From assembly GCF_017877135.1 (NCBI RefSeq), contig NZ_JAGIPH010000009.1, positions 1 to 64,000 of the forward strand: DNA of 64,000 bases, given 5' to 3'. The translations under genes and the position numbers were made by a program. The DNA is from Neorhizobium galegae (GTDB lineage Bacteria > Pseudomonadota > Alphaproteobacteria > Rhizobiales > Rhizobiaceae). Positions 1 through 9,040 of the stretch are shown here, one piece after another. Every line of letters starts with the position of its first letter. The stretch's first letter is position 1. Below the pieces are notes generated by a model. It searched no databases, was not told where the DNA came from, and was given only the letters and a program-made list of their open reading frames with translations.

Positions 1-546
1 CCAATTCAATGATTTCTCGAGACATTTCTCAAGAACGAAGTCAGTCGTCGCTAGCAGCGCCGCCGCCCTCGTCAGTGAGTGGGCTTATAGATCCACCACC
101 CCCAAAACGTCAACACTCAAAAATCATAAATCTCACAAAATCTCGCAAGACATTGATTTTATAGGGGAAATTTCGGCGCAAAAGCGACATAACCCCGGGG
201 GAGGTAAACATGTGGCCTCCACGACCGCCGGAGCAACAGGCCACAAGGGCACGAAAGCGACAATGAAAGGGAAACCCTGGCAAGTCGGTTTAAATCCGGA
301 CAGCCTGGTTCGCGGACAGGTGTCTGCTGCCCCACGGGACTGCGCCTCGCTTGTTCTACGTCTATATGAAGTGCCTGCACTGCACAGAAGCCGGAAGAGA
401 GATGAATCGCAGCACCTCCGACCCGCGACTTGTCGCGGCACGGCCTGACATGCGATAGAAAGGCCTTCCCGACAGACGCCCTATGCAGTGTTGACGTCTG
501 CCACTATGCCCGCCGCGTTGCGGCCTCTTTTAAGAAAGATCCGTCC
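1..546. other. Region without a supported gene upstream of purC-like gene
   Basis: I see no gene I can support here. Base composition is lower in GC over about 80-180 (AT-rich, with runs such as attgattttataggg) than in the flanking genes. Plus frame 2 is free of stops from the left edge to a stop at 446-448, but its conceptual product is rich in His, Lys, Thr and Arg and does not resemble a protein I know. A small palindrome ccgcgac-tt-gtcgcgg lies at 423-438. The stretch could hold the promoter of the following gene or an unrecognised small RNA, or the tail of something outside the window. Confidence 0.4.
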
Positions 547-1491
547 GTGCATGTTCTTGCCGAAGCCTTCATTGCCGAACTTCCCAATTATTACCGCGGC
601 AAGGTTCGCGACAATTACGATCTGCCGGACGGGCGCCGGATCATCATCTCGAGCGATCGGCTGAGCGCCTTTGACCGCAATCTCGCCGTCATCCCCGACA
701 AGGGACAGGTGCTGACGCAGACGGCGCGCTACTGGTTCGAGAAGACCGCCGACATCTGCCCCAACCATGTGCTGGCCTATCCCGACCCCAATGTAGTGAT
801 CGGCAAGCGGCTCGACATCCTGCCTGTCGAGATTGTCGTGCGCGGTTATCTCGCCGGCACGACCGGGACCTCGCTGCTCACGCTCTATAAGAAGGGTGAG
901 CGCCATATCTATGGCCTTTCCCTGCCCGATGGCCTGCGCGACAATCAGGTTCTGCCGCAGGCGGTGATCACGCCGACCAGCAAGGCCTTCGACGGCGGCC
1001 ATGACGAACCACTCTCGGAGAAGGAAATCGTCGAGGCAGGGCTTCTGACGGCCGAGCAGTGGCAGACGGTGAGCACCTATGCGCTCGCGCTTTTTGCCCG
1101 CGGTCAAGCGCTTGCCGCCGAGCGCGGCCTGATCCTCGTCGATACGAAATACGAGTTCGGCGTCGATAAGACCGGCACGATCATCCTTGCCGACGAGATC
1201 CACACGCCCGACAGCAGCCGCTACTGGATTGCCGCGACTTATCAGGACCGTTTCGAAAAAGGCGAGCGACCGGAGAGTTTCGACAAGGATTTCGTGCGGG
1301 CCTGGGTTGCTGAACGCTGTGACCCCTATCACGATGACATTCCGGAGATTCCGCAGGAGCTCGTTGAGGCGACTGCCGATGTCTATCGCAAGGCCTATCA
1401 CAGCATTACCGGGGAGACGATCACGCCGGTCAGCATGGAGACAGACGTGCTTGCGCGTGTCCGGGCAAACCTTGCCCCCTACTTCGTGTAG
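547..1491 (+). CDS. purC: Phosphoribosylaminoimidazole-succinocarboxamide synthase (SAICAR synthase), second rhizobial type
   Basis: Joins aspartate to CAIR using ATP to give SAICAR in de novo purine synthesis; cytosolic. From the chosen GTG start the product is 314 aa, the length of the longer SAICAR synthases rather than the ~250 aa type. Visible family signatures are GKVRDNYDLPDGR near the N-terminus, SDRLSAFD (nucleotide/substrate site), EIVVRGYLAGT near residue 95, and LVDTKYEFG followed by LADEIHTPDSSRYW around 200-220. The GTG at 547 is preferred because conserved sequence starts there (VHVLAEAFIAELPNYYRGK) and an aagaaag element lies just upstream; the frame is open further upstream but that stretch is not conserved-looking. 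Rhizobia usually carry another purC beside purSQL, so this may be a paralogue. The TetR gene follows after 11 bp, possibly by chance. Confidence 0.9.
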   Translation: MHVLAEAFIAELPNYYRGKVRDNYDLPDGRRIIISSDRLSAFDRNLAVIPDKGQVLTQTARYWFEKTADICPNHVLAYPDPNVVIGKRLDILPVEIVVRGYLAGTTGTSLLTLYKKGERHIYGLSLPDGLRDNQVLPQAVITPTSKAFDGGHDEPLSEKEIVEAGLLTAEQWQTVSTYALALFARGQALAAERGLILVDTKYEFGVDKTGTIILADEIHTPDSSRYWIAATYQDRFEKGERPESFDKDFVRAWVAERCDPYHDDIPEIPQELVEATADVYRKAYHSITGETITPVSMETDVLARVRANLAPYFV

Positions 1492-1502
1492 GCCGGGACC
1501 CG

Positions 1503-2126
1503 ATGCAGGAGCGGGAGGACAAGGTGCGCAGACCCAGGCGACGGGCAGAAGAGACACGGGCGGAAATTCTCGACACCGCCGAAACCCTGTTTCGCAAGCA
1601 GGGCGTTTCCGGCTGCTCGATCGCCCATATTGCTCAGGCGCTTTCCATGTCCCCCGCCAATGTGTTCAAGCACTTTCATTCCAAGGTGGCGCTCGCCGAT
1701 GCGATCTGCGAACGCCAGATCTCTGCCATGTCGCAGAAGGTGGAAGCGCTGCATCTCGAAGGGCCGGCGCCCGAGCGGCTGAAAACGCTCGCCTTTGGCC
1801 TGATGGACCTGCACACCCAAGCCGTGGCCGATAACCAGTTCATGCTCGAGATGATCTTCTATCTGTCGGAGACGGAAATCGAGAGCAGCAAGCACTACGA
1901 GAAGATGGTCGAAACCCTGTTTGCCGACCTGATCCGGCACGGCGTCGAGGCCGGCATCTACCATAGCCGTGATCCGCAGGTGAGCGGGCGGGCGGCGGCG
2001 GCGGCCTTTGCAAGCGTTTTACACCCGGTTTTCCTGACGCGTCACTCACGCGCGCAGACGGCCGAGCGGTGCAGCCAGATTGTCGATCTCGTCAATGCCG
2101 CACTGCAAAATCCCCTTGCTAAGTGA
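1503..2126 (+). CDS. TetR/AcrR-family transcriptional regulator of the adjacent RND efflux pump
   Basis: 207 aa, the usual TetR length. After a basic N-terminal tail, an HTH domain spans about residues 15-62 (EETRAEILDTAETLFRKQG, then SIAHIAQALSMSPANVFKHF, then K), the classic TetR pattern with the recognition-helix F-x-x-F/Y-K segment. The C-terminal half is a variable helical ligand domain without recognisable specificity. The gene sits directly before the adaptor, pump and channel genes on the same strand, so by analogy with AcrR, AmeR and SmeT it probably represses the pump and possibly itself (inference). The stop codon lies inside the left arm of a 13-bp inverted repeat that is a candidate operator. 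Function as a pump regulator rests on position only. Confidence 0.85.
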   Translation: MQEREDKVRRPRRRAEETRAEILDTAETLFRKQGVSGCSIAHIAQALSMSPANVFKHFHSKVALADAICERQISAMSQKVEALHLEGPAPERLKTLAFGLMDLHTQAVADNQFMLEMIFYLSETEIESSKHYEKMVETLFADLIRHGVEAGIYHSRDPQVSGRAAAAAFASVLHPVFLTRHSRAQTAERCSQIVDLVNAALQNPLAK

Positions 2127-2153
2127 CGGTATCTGAATTACGTCACTTAGCAA
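2116..2153. promoter_or_regulatory. 13-bp perfect inverted repeat, candidate TetR operator
   Basis: Arms ttgctaagtgacg (2116-2128) and cgtcacttagcaa (2141-2153) are perfect reverse complements separated by 12 bp. No T-run follows, so a Rho-independent terminator is unlikely. The position between the TetR gene and the efflux adaptor fits an operator bound by the TetR dimer. It overlaps the regulator's stop codon and lies 111 bp before the adaptor start. Confidence 0.6.
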
Positions 2154-2264
2154 ATGTCGCGAGTGCCCTGCCCGGAATGCATTGTTTCGCTTGCCGGATA
2201 TAAAGGTGCACTTCACTATTCCCTGCCGTGCACCGCTCCGTGCACCCTCATTCTGGATGTGACC

Positions 2265-3476
2265 ATGACCACACGTCGCCTCATCGTTCCCCTTCTCCTG
2301 ACTGTCGCCCTTGCCGGATGCAGCGATCAGGGCAAGTCCGGGCAGGCAGCAGGCGGGGCTGGCGCAGCCGGTCAGCAGCGCCCGCCGTCAAAGGTCAGCG
2401 TCGTCACCATGACCAAAGGCGAGCGTCCGGTGACACGGGTTCTGCCGGGTCGCGCCGTGGCCTATCAGACCGCCGATATCCGTCCGCGCGCCAATGGCAT
2501 GATCGAGCAAATCACCTTCAAGGAAGGCAGCGAGGTCAAGGCCGGCGACCTTCTCTACAAGATCGACGACGATACCTATGTCGCCCTCCTGGAAGAGGCG
2601 AAGGCAAGCCTCGCCAAGGCCGAGGCAAGCGTTCCGAGCGCCCAGGCCAACCTCACGCGCTACGAGCGCCTGGTGAACAGCGGCGCCACCCAGATCGAAT
2701 ATGAAAACGCCCGCGTTACCCTGCTGCAGGCGCAGGCGGACGTGGCTCAGGCCAAGGCCTCCCTGCAATCGGCCCAGATCAATGTCGGCTATACGGAAAT
2801 CAGGGCGCCCTTCGATGGGGTTACGACGATCTCCACCGTCAGCGTCGGCAATATCGTGACGGCCAATCAGACGACGTCGCTGACGACGCTTCGCCGGCTG
2901 GACCCGATCTATGTCGACCTTAACGATTCCAGCGCCAACCTCCTGGAGCTGCGCTCGGCGATCGCCGCCGGCCGCCTGAAGGGCAACCCGACCCAGGCCG
3001 ATATCAAGCTGACGCTGGAAGACGGCACCAATTACGACAAGACCGGCAAGCTCGACATGGCGGAACTTGCCGTCAGCGAAACGACAGGCACCTACCAGAT
3101 CCGCGCCGTCTTCGACAATCCGGACAATCTCATCCTGCCGGGCACCTATATGCGCGCCACCGTCACCGTCGGCTATGAAGACGGCTATCTCATCCCGCAG
3201 CGCGCAGCGACACGCAATGCCACCGGCCTCCTGTCGGCGAAATTCGCGACCGCCGACAACAAGGTGGAAACCCGCACCTTCGAGCAGAGCCAGGTATCGG
3301 GCAACAACTGGCTGGTGACCACCAATATCAAGGACGGCGACAAGCTGATCGTCGATGGCTTCCAGTCCATTGCAGACGGTGCAACGGTCGTGCCCGTCGA
3401 TGCCAAGGTCGATGACAAGGGCTTCGTCGTCGAATCCGCTGCGGCCCCGGCCGCAACCCCTGCTGCAAAACCATGA
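2265..3476 (+). CDS. RND efflux periplasmic adaptor (membrane fusion) lipoprotein
   Basis: Links the inner-membrane pump to the outer-membrane channel. From ATG 2265 the product is 403 aa with a lipoprotein signal: basic MTTRR, hydrophobic stretch, then lipobox LAGC, so Cys18 would be lipidated. The frame is open upstream to 2154, but only the 2265 start places the signal peptide at the N-terminus. The AcrA/MexA layout is clear: a barrel-sandwich half-motif with GMIEQITFKEGSEVKAGDLLYKID around residues 75-100, a coiled-coil hairpin rich in Ala/Gln/Glu over about 105-160, then NVGYTEIRAPFDGVTT closing the lipoyl domain, followed by beta-barrel and membrane-proximal domains. The tail is Ala/Pro rich. 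The pump gene follows after 41 bp. This is the HAE-1 adaptor family; the substrate cannot be read. Confidence 0.92.
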   Translation: MTTRRLIVPLLLTVALAGCSDQGKSGQAAGGAGAAGQQRPPSKVSVVTMTKGERPVTRVLPGRAVAYQTADIRPRANGMIEQITFKEGSEVKAGDLLYKIDDDTYVALLEEAKASLAKAEASVPSAQANLTRYERLVNSGATQIEYENARVTLLQAQADVAQAKASLQSAQINVGYTEIRAPFDGVTTISTVSVGNIVTANQTTSLTTLRRLDPIYVDLNDSSANLLELRSAIAAGRLKGNPTQADIKLTLEDGTNYDKTGKLDMAELAVSETTGTYQIRAVFDNPDNLILPGTYMRATVTVGYEDGYLIPQRAATRNATGLLSAKFATADNKVETRTFEQSQVSGNNWLVTTNIKDGDKLIVDGFQSIADGATVVPVDAKVDDKGFVVESAAAPAATPAAKP

Positions 3477-3517
3477 CCGGTTTCTGGCACGGACAATCAG
3501 GCGTTAAGGGGTAACCA

Positions 3518-6500
3518 ATGGCCAAGTTTTTCATCCGACGCCCGGTCTTTGCATGGGTCATCGCAATCGTCATCATGCTTGGCGGCGGGCTTGCAATCTC
3601 GACACTGTCGATTGCGCAATATCCGGAAATTGCCCCGACGACCGTTCGCATTTCCGCCACCTATACAGGGGCCAGCGCCGAAACCGTCGAAAAATCGGTG
3701 ACCACCATCATCGAGGACGGCATGACCGGGCTCGATGACCTCACCTACATGACGTCGTCCTCGAGCACCGGCTCGGCCACGGTGACGCTCACCTTCGGCA
3801 ACACGATCGATCCCGATATCGCGCAGGTGCAGGTGCAGAACAAGCTGCAGCTCGTGCAGTCGCAGCTGCCGGACGTGGTTCAAACCAATGGATTGTCGGT
3901 GGAGCGCACCACATCCAGCATCCTTCTGGTCGGCGCGCTTGTCTCGACCGATGGCAAACGCCAGCCCGTCGAACTCGGCGACATCTTCTCCACCCAGATC
4001 GAGGACCAGATCAAGCGCCTGGAAGGCGTCGGCAGCGTGCAGGTGTTCGGCACCGGCTATGCCATGCGCATCTGGCTCGATCCCTTCAAGCTCAACAAGT
4101 TCCAGCTGACGCCGACCGATGTGACGTCCGCCATTCGCGCCCAGAACACTCAGGTTTCCGTCGGTTCGATCGGCGCCCAGCCGGTGGGGGAAGGCCAGCA
4201 GTTGAATGTGACGGTCACCGCGCAGAGCCAGCTGCAGACCGTGGCCGACTTCCGCGCCGTCATCTTGAAGACGGAAACGGGCGGCGCCACCGTGCGCCTG
4301 TCGGACGTGGCCCGCATCGAGATCGGCCAGGAAAGCTATTCGACCAGCACCCGCTCGAACCGCAACCCGGCAACCGGCTTTGCAGTCAACCTTGCCACCG
4401 GCGCCAATGCGCTCGACACAGCCGCCCGCGTGAAGAGCGCGCTTGCAACGGTCGGTCCCTCCCTGCCGGAAAACGTCATCATCACCTATCCCTATGACAC
4501 CTCGCCCTTCGTGCAGCTGTCGATCGAGAAGGTGGTGCATACGCTGATCGAGGCGATCATCCTCGTCTTCGTCGTGCTCCTGGTCTTCCTGCAGAATCTG
4601 AGGGCAACCTTCATTCCGATGATCGCGGTGCCGGTCGTGCTTCTGGGGACCTTCGGCATCCTGGCGGTGACCGGCTATTCGATCAATACGCTCACCATGT
4701 TCGCCATGGTTCTGGCGATCGGGCTTCTCGTCGACGATGCCATTGTCGTCGTGGAAAACGTCGAGCGCATCATGACGGAGGAAGGCCTGTCGCCGCTCGA
4801 GGCGACGGAAAAATCCATGGGCGAGATCACCGGCGCCATCGTCGGCATCGCGCTTGTGCTGACGGCCGTCTTCATTCCCATGGCGTTTTTCGGCGGGTCG
4901 ACCGGCATCATCTACCGCCAGTTCTCTGTCACCATCGTTTCCGCCATGCTGTTGTCGGCAGTAGTGGCCATCGTGCTCACACCGGCGCTCTGCGCCACCA
5001 TGCTGAAGCCTGCCCATCACGGCGAAAGACGGGGCCTTGCCGGCTGGTTCAACCGCAATTTCGACCGCACCACCGGTGGCTATGTGAAGACCATCGGCTA
5101 TTTCCTGAAGCGCCCGCTGCGGGTGATGCTGATGTTTGCCATCATCATCGGCGGCTGCGCCTGGTTCTTCCTGCGTCTGCCGACCTCCTTCCTGCCCCAG
5201 GAAGACCAGGGCGTACTGTTCACCATCGTGCAGCTGCCGAACGGCGCCACGACCGCACGCACGGAAGAAGTGGTCAAGAAGATCGAGGACTATTATCTCG
5301 ACAAGGAACCGGACGCTATCCAGGACGTGTTTTCCGTCAACGGCTTCTCGTTCACCGGTTCCGGGCAGAATTATGCGATGGTGTTTGCCAAGCTGAAGGA
5401 TTTCGACAAGCGCACCGATCCGAAGCTTGCCGCCTCGGCGGTTGTCGGGCGTGCCATGGGCTATTTCTTCACCCTTCGCGATGCCAGGGTCTTCCCGCTG
5501 CAACCGCCGGCCATTCCCGGTCTTGGCAATTCCAGCGGCTTTTCGATGTATCTCGTCGACAGCGGTAAAACCGGGATCGATGCATTGACCTCGGCCTCTC
5601 AGACACTTCTTCAGGCAGGCAACAGCAATCCGTCCGTCACGGCGCTCAGATCCAACAGCCCGCCGGCGGAAAACCAGCTGAAGTTCCTGCTCGACCAGGA
5701 GAAGATGGGAGCGATGGGTCTCGACATCGCCACCGTCAATTCCATGCTGTCGACCATCTTTGCCGGCAGCGACGTCAACGACTTCACGCTGAACAACGAA
5801 TTGAAGAAGGTCTATGTGCAGGGCGATGCGCCCTATCGCATGCAGTCTGACGCCATCAACAGCTGGTATGCCCGCAACGGCAACGGCGAGATGGTGCCCT
5901 TCTCGTCCTTCATCAAGCCGCAATGGGTGAGTGGGGCGCCGACGCTCAGCCGCTTCAACGGGATCAGCGCCATTTCCATGGAAGGTGCCGCTGGCCCGGG
6001 CGTCAGTTCCGGTACGGCCATGGACGCAATGGAGAACCTCACCGCCGGTCTTGGCGGCGGCTATACCGTGGCCTGGCAGGGCATTTCCTATCAGGAACGC
6101 CTGTCGGGCTCACAGGCGCCGATGCTCTATGCCTTGTCGCTTCTCGTCGTCTTCCTCTGCCTTGCAGCGCTGTATGAGAGCTGGTCGATCCCCTTCTCGG
6201 TCATCATGGCCGTACCGATCGGCGTTCTGGGGGCTGTGGCGGCTGCAACGCTGCTCGGCCAATCGAACGACGTCTATTTCAAAGTGGGCCTGCTGACGAC
6301 CATCGGTCTTGCCGCCAAGAATGCCATCCTGATCGTCGAGTTTGCCAAGGATCGCCAGATGGCGGGAATCGGGCTGATGGAGGCGACGTTGGAGGCGGCG
6401 AAACTGCGTCTGCGTCCCATCATCATGACCTCGCTTGCCTTTATCCTGGGGGTCGTGCCGCTTGCCATTGCAACCGGAGCAGGGTCTGCCGCGCAGAACT

Positions 6501-6619
6501 CCATCGGCATTGGCGTACTGGGGGGTATGCTTTCTGCAACACTCCTGGGAATTTTCTTCGTTCCTTCATTTTTCGTGGTGGTCAGAAAGCTTTCACGCGG
6601 TAAAAAAACGCCGAATTAA
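3518..6619 (+). CDS. AcrB/MexB-type RND multidrug efflux transporter (HAE-1)
   Basis: Proton-driven inner-membrane pump of the tripartite system. 1033 aa, the standard AcrB size (~1030-1050). It starts MAKFFIRRPVFAWVIAI, the hallmark N-terminus, followed by a large periplasmic porter loop, the first TM bundle around residues 340-540, a second periplasmic loop and the second TM bundle from about 870 to the end. The proton-relay pair is visible as LVDDAIVVVENVER with Asp406-Asp407 (AcrB Asp407/408). LLTTIGLAAKNAILIVEFA near residues 925-945 holds the conserved Lys of the relay. Adaptor upstream and channel downstream are on the same strand, so the three probably form an operon. Likely exports amphiphilic drugs or plant phenolics/flavonoids as AmeABC and SmeAB do in relatives (inference). 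Confidence 0.96.
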   Translation: MAKFFIRRPVFAWVIAIVIMLGGGLAISTLSIAQYPEIAPTTVRISATYTGASAETVEKSVTTIIEDGMTGLDDLTYMTSSSSTGSATVTLTFGNTIDPDIAQVQVQNKLQLVQSQLPDVVQTNGLSVERTTSSILLVGALVSTDGKRQPVELGDIFSTQIEDQIKRLEGVGSVQVFGTGYAMRIWLDPFKLNKFQLTPTDVTSAIRAQNTQVSVGSIGAQPVGEGQQLNVTVTAQSQLQTVADFRAVILKTETGGATVRLSDVARIEIGQESYSTSTRSNRNPATGFAVNLATGANALDTAARVKSALATVGPSLPENVIITYPYDTSPFVQLSIEKVVHTLIEAIILVFVVLLVFLQNLRATFIPMIAVPVVLLGTFGILAVTGYSINTLTMFAMVLAIGLLVDDAIVVVENVERIMTEEGLSPLEATEKSMGEITGAIVGIALVLTAVFIPMAFFGGSTGIIYRQFSVTIVSAMLLSAVVAIVLTPALCATMLKPAHHGERRGLAGWFNRNFDRTTGGYVKTIGYFLKRPLRVMLMFAIIIGGCAWFFLRLPTSFLPQEDQGVLFTIVQLPNGATTARTEEVVKKIEDYYLDKEPDAIQDVFSVNGFSFTGSGQNYAMVFAKLKDFDKRTDPKLAASAVVGRAMGYFFTLRDARVFPLQPPAIPGLGNSSGFSMYLVDSGKTGIDALTSASQTLLQAGNSNPSVTALRSNSPPAENQLKFLLDQEKMGAMGLDIATVNSMLSTIFAGSDVNDFTLNNELKKVYVQGDAPYRMQSDAINSWYARNGNGEMVPFSSFIKPQWVSGAPTLSRFNGISAISMEGAAGPGVSSGTAMDAMENLTAGLGGGYTVAWQGISYQERLSGSQAPMLYALSLLVVFLCLAALYESWSIPFSVIMAVPIGVLGAVAAATLLGQSNDVYFKVGLLTTIGLAAKNAILIVEFAKDRQMAGIGLMEATLEAAKLRLRPIIMTSLAFILGVVPLAIATGAGSAAQNSIGIGVLGGMLSATLLGIFFVPSFFVVVRKLSRGKKTPN

Positions 6620-6738
6620 CCTTTTGTGCCGCGAGGCATTAACCATTCCGAATCGCGGGTACCGCCTCCGACCGTCGCGGCCGGGGGCATTACAATAAGA
6701 GTTCGATGAGTGAAATCATCGCCAACCAGGGTGTACTC

Positions 6739-8172
6739 ATGACTTCCATTCGCGCAGCAGCCCCCCTCGTCATGCTTCTGCTTTCAAGCTGCGTGCTCGG
6801 GCCGGACCACAAGGCACCGGAAATTACCCTTCCGGCGAAATTTGCCGAAGGTGGCGTGGCAAGCAACGGCGATCTTTCCCAGCAGGCCTGGTGGACTGCC
6901 TTCCGCGACCGTCGCCTCGATGGCTTCATGAAGCAGGGGCTCGAACAGAACCTGTCGATCCAGGAAGCTCTGGAGCGAATCAACCAGGCCGAGGCCAATG
7001 TGGTGGTTGCCGGCGCCGGCGCCCTGCCGAGCCTGACCTTGTCCTCGCAGGCTTCGCGCAGCGGGGCCGAAGGTTTCCGCAATACGCCCAATACGTCCCC
7101 GACCACCGCCGCCTCGGGCACGCTCGACGTCTCCTGGCTGCTGGACCTGTTCGGTCGCTACAAGCGCAACAAGGAAAGCGCACTGGCCTCGCTCGACGTC
7201 GCCTATGCCAATGTCGACACGGCGCGCCTGTCGCTTCTGTCGTCCGTTGCCTCGGCCTATATCGATGTGCGCTACTATCAGGAGCGTATCGCGCTGGCGC
7301 AGCAGAACCTCAAGTCGCGCCGCGAGACGCTTGACCTGACCAAGCTGCAGCTGGAAGCCGGTGCGGCTTCGCGCCTCGACGTCGTGCAGGCCGAGGGTCT
7401 TGTCAATTCGACCCTAGCCGACATTCCGGGCTTCGAAACCAGCTTCCGCCAGGCGTCGCACCGGGTTGCCACGCTTCTGGCGCTTCCGGCTTCGTCGCTG
7501 GTGTCAGACCTGCAGAAGGGCGGCGGCCAGCCGGTCGCACGCGTCAACCCGAAGTCCGGCATTCCGGCCGACCTCATCCGCAACCGCCCGGATATCCGGG
7601 CGGCAGAACGGACGCTGGCTGCATCGGTTGCCTCCATCGGGGTTGCCGAAGCCGAGCTTTATCCGAGCATCAGCCTCGGCGGCTCGATCTCGCCCGGCTA
7701 TACGCGCGTGGGTGGCTCGGAATCCGGTCGCCTGAGCTGGTCCTTCGGCCCCGCGCTGAACCTGCCGATCTTCGACGGTGGCCAGCTGCGCGCCAATCTG
7801 AGCTCTGCCGAATCGCAGGCTCGCGGAGCCTATCTCTCCTGGAAGAGCACGGTTCTGAGCGCCGTCGAGGAAGTGGAAAACGCGCTCGCCGCCATCACGC
7901 GCGACGGCCGTACCGTCGCGGCCCTTCGCGATACCGTGCGCTCCTACGAAGAAGCCCTGTCGCTGTCGACCGCAAGCTACCGCGACGGCGCCTCTTCGCT
8001 TCTGGACGTTCTGGATGCGCAGCGCCAGGTATCGAGCGCGCAGGCAAACCTCGCCGCAGCCATCCAGCAGCAGGCCCAGGATTACGTGACGCTGAGCGTT
8101 GCCATCGGCGGCGGCTATGCCTGGGGTCGCGGCCCGACGGTTCTGGCGGCAGCCAACACGCCGAAGCGTTAA
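6739..8172 (+). CDS. Outer-membrane channel lipoprotein of RND efflux system (NodT/OprM family)
   Basis: 477 aa from ATG 6739, the OprM/NodT size. The N-terminus is a lipoprotein signal (MTSIRAAAPLVMLLLSSC, lipobox LSSC) followed by VLGPDHKAP, the typical mature start of this family. The first ATG of the open frame at 6706 would bury the signal peptide behind 11 residues, so the internal ATG is preferred. The two repeated TolC-like halves are recognisable: long amphipathic helices with QEALERINQAEANV and TLDLTKLQLEAGAASRLDVVQAEG in the first half, and ISLGGSISPGY with SLSTASYRDGASSLLDVLDAQRQ in the second. It closes the operon, with a terminator 23 bp after the stop. Confidence 0.94.
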   Translation: MTSIRAAAPLVMLLLSSCVLGPDHKAPEITLPAKFAEGGVASNGDLSQQAWWTAFRDRRLDGFMKQGLEQNLSIQEALERINQAEANVVVAGAGALPSLTLSSQASRSGAEGFRNTPNTSPTTAASGTLDVSWLLDLFGRYKRNKESALASLDVAYANVDTARLSLLSSVASAYIDVRYYQERIALAQQNLKSRRETLDLTKLQLEAGAASRLDVVQAEGLVNSTLADIPGFETSFRQASHRVATLLALPASSLVSDLQKGGGQPVARVNPKSGIPADLIRNRPDIRAAERTLAASVASIGVAEAELYPSISLGGSISPGYTRVGGSESGRLSWSFGPALNLPIFDGGQLRANLSSAESQARGAYLSWKSTVLSAVEEVENALAAITRDGRTVAALRDTVRSYEEALSLSTASYRDGASSLLDVLDAQRQVSSAQANLAAAIQQQAQDYVTLSVAIGGGYAWGRGPTVLAAANTPKR

Positions 8173-8194
8173 TCATCCAGACAACTGGCACAGC

Positions 8195-8229
8195 AAAAAC
8201 CCCGCAGCTTCGAAGGCTGCGGGGTTTTT
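8195..8229 (+). terminator. Rho-independent terminator after efflux operon
   Basis: Arms ccccgcagc (8200-8208) and gctgcgggg (8216-8224) form a perfect 9-bp stem with a 7-nt loop. It is preceded by five A and followed by five T, so it could also act on transcripts from the opposite strand (the convergent efp gene). Confidence 0.92.
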
Positions 8230-8297
8230 CATGTAAGGATCTCTTGGGCGAAGCCGGGAGAGGATAGGCGACCGCGGGGGACGCGATCGCCGTCCGT

Positions 8298-8873
8298 TCA
8301 GGCGCCGCTCTTGGCGCGCTCGACGTAGGAATTGTCTTCCGTCGCGATCACGACGCGGGTGCCGGCATCGATATGCGGCGGCACCATGGTGCGCACGCCG
8401 TTCGACAGCATGGCCGGCTTGTAGGAGGACGATGCCGTCTGGCCCTTGACGACCGGCTCGGTCTCGACGATTTCCAGCGTCACGTGGCGCGGCAGCTGCA
8501 GGGCCAGCGCAATGCCTTCGTGCATGGACAGGATGCAGGTCATGCCTTCCTGGAGGTAGGCCTTCTGGTCGCCCATGGTTTCGGCATCCACGACCACCTG
8601 GTCATAGTTGTCGGGGTTCATGAAGTGGAAGCCTTCGCCATCCTCGTAGAGGAACTGGTGGTTGACGTCTTCGACGAAGGCCCGCTCCACCTGTTCCGTC
8701 GTGCGCCAGCGTTCCGACACCTTCACGCCGTCGACGATGCGGCGCATGTTGACCTGGGTGACGGGCGTGCCTTTGCCAGGATGGAAGTTTTCGGCGGTGA
8801 GCACGACATAGAGCTTGCCGTCGACATCGAGGACATTGCCCTTGCGGACGGAGGAGGCGATTACCTTGACCAT
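8298..8873 (-). CDS. efp: Elongation factor P
   Basis: Relieves ribosomes stalled at proline stretches. 191 aa from ATG 8873, which has an aagga element upstream and starts MVKVIASSVRKGNVLDVDGK; the frame is open upstream but the conserved sequence begins here. The KOW-like N-terminal domain carries ENFHPGKGTP with Lys34 in the tip loop, the residue that receives (R)-beta-lysine in E. coli EF-P. The middle OB domain (TEQVERAFVEDVNHQFLYEDG) and C-terminal domain ending near GTRVVIATEDNSYVERA are complete. The divergent genes across a 167-bp gap are the modification enzymes epmA and epmB, so this EF-P is probably beta-lysylated on Lys34. Confidence 0.97.
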   Translation of the reverse strand: MVKVIASSVRKGNVLDVDGKLYVVLTAENFHPGKGTPVTQVNMRRIVDGVKVSERWRTTEQVERAFVEDVNHQFLYEDGEGFHFMNPDNYDQVVVDAETMGDQKAYLQEGMTCILSMHEGIALALQLPRHVTLEIVETEPVVKGQTASSSYKPAMLSNGVRTMVPPHIDAGTRVVIATEDNSYVERAKSGA

Positions 8874-9040
8874 TGGATTTCCTTGTGACTGCCTTGGCTT
8901 GTCAGTTCGCAGAATGCGTCGTAGAGGTCCAGCCTTCCGCCGGCCTTTGGCACGCTTGATCTGTTTTCCCGGGCGCAACTACCTTAAATTGGCGGAAATA
9001 GAAAGCCTTCGCATGGAATGGCCCGGAATAAAGCCCAGTT

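Noticed and set aside
3497..5923. 808-codon open frame on the minus strand
   Set aside because: It lies fully antisense to the RND pump gene; its product is a low-complexity Arg/His/Gly/Asp-rich string, as expected from the complement of a GC-rich gene.
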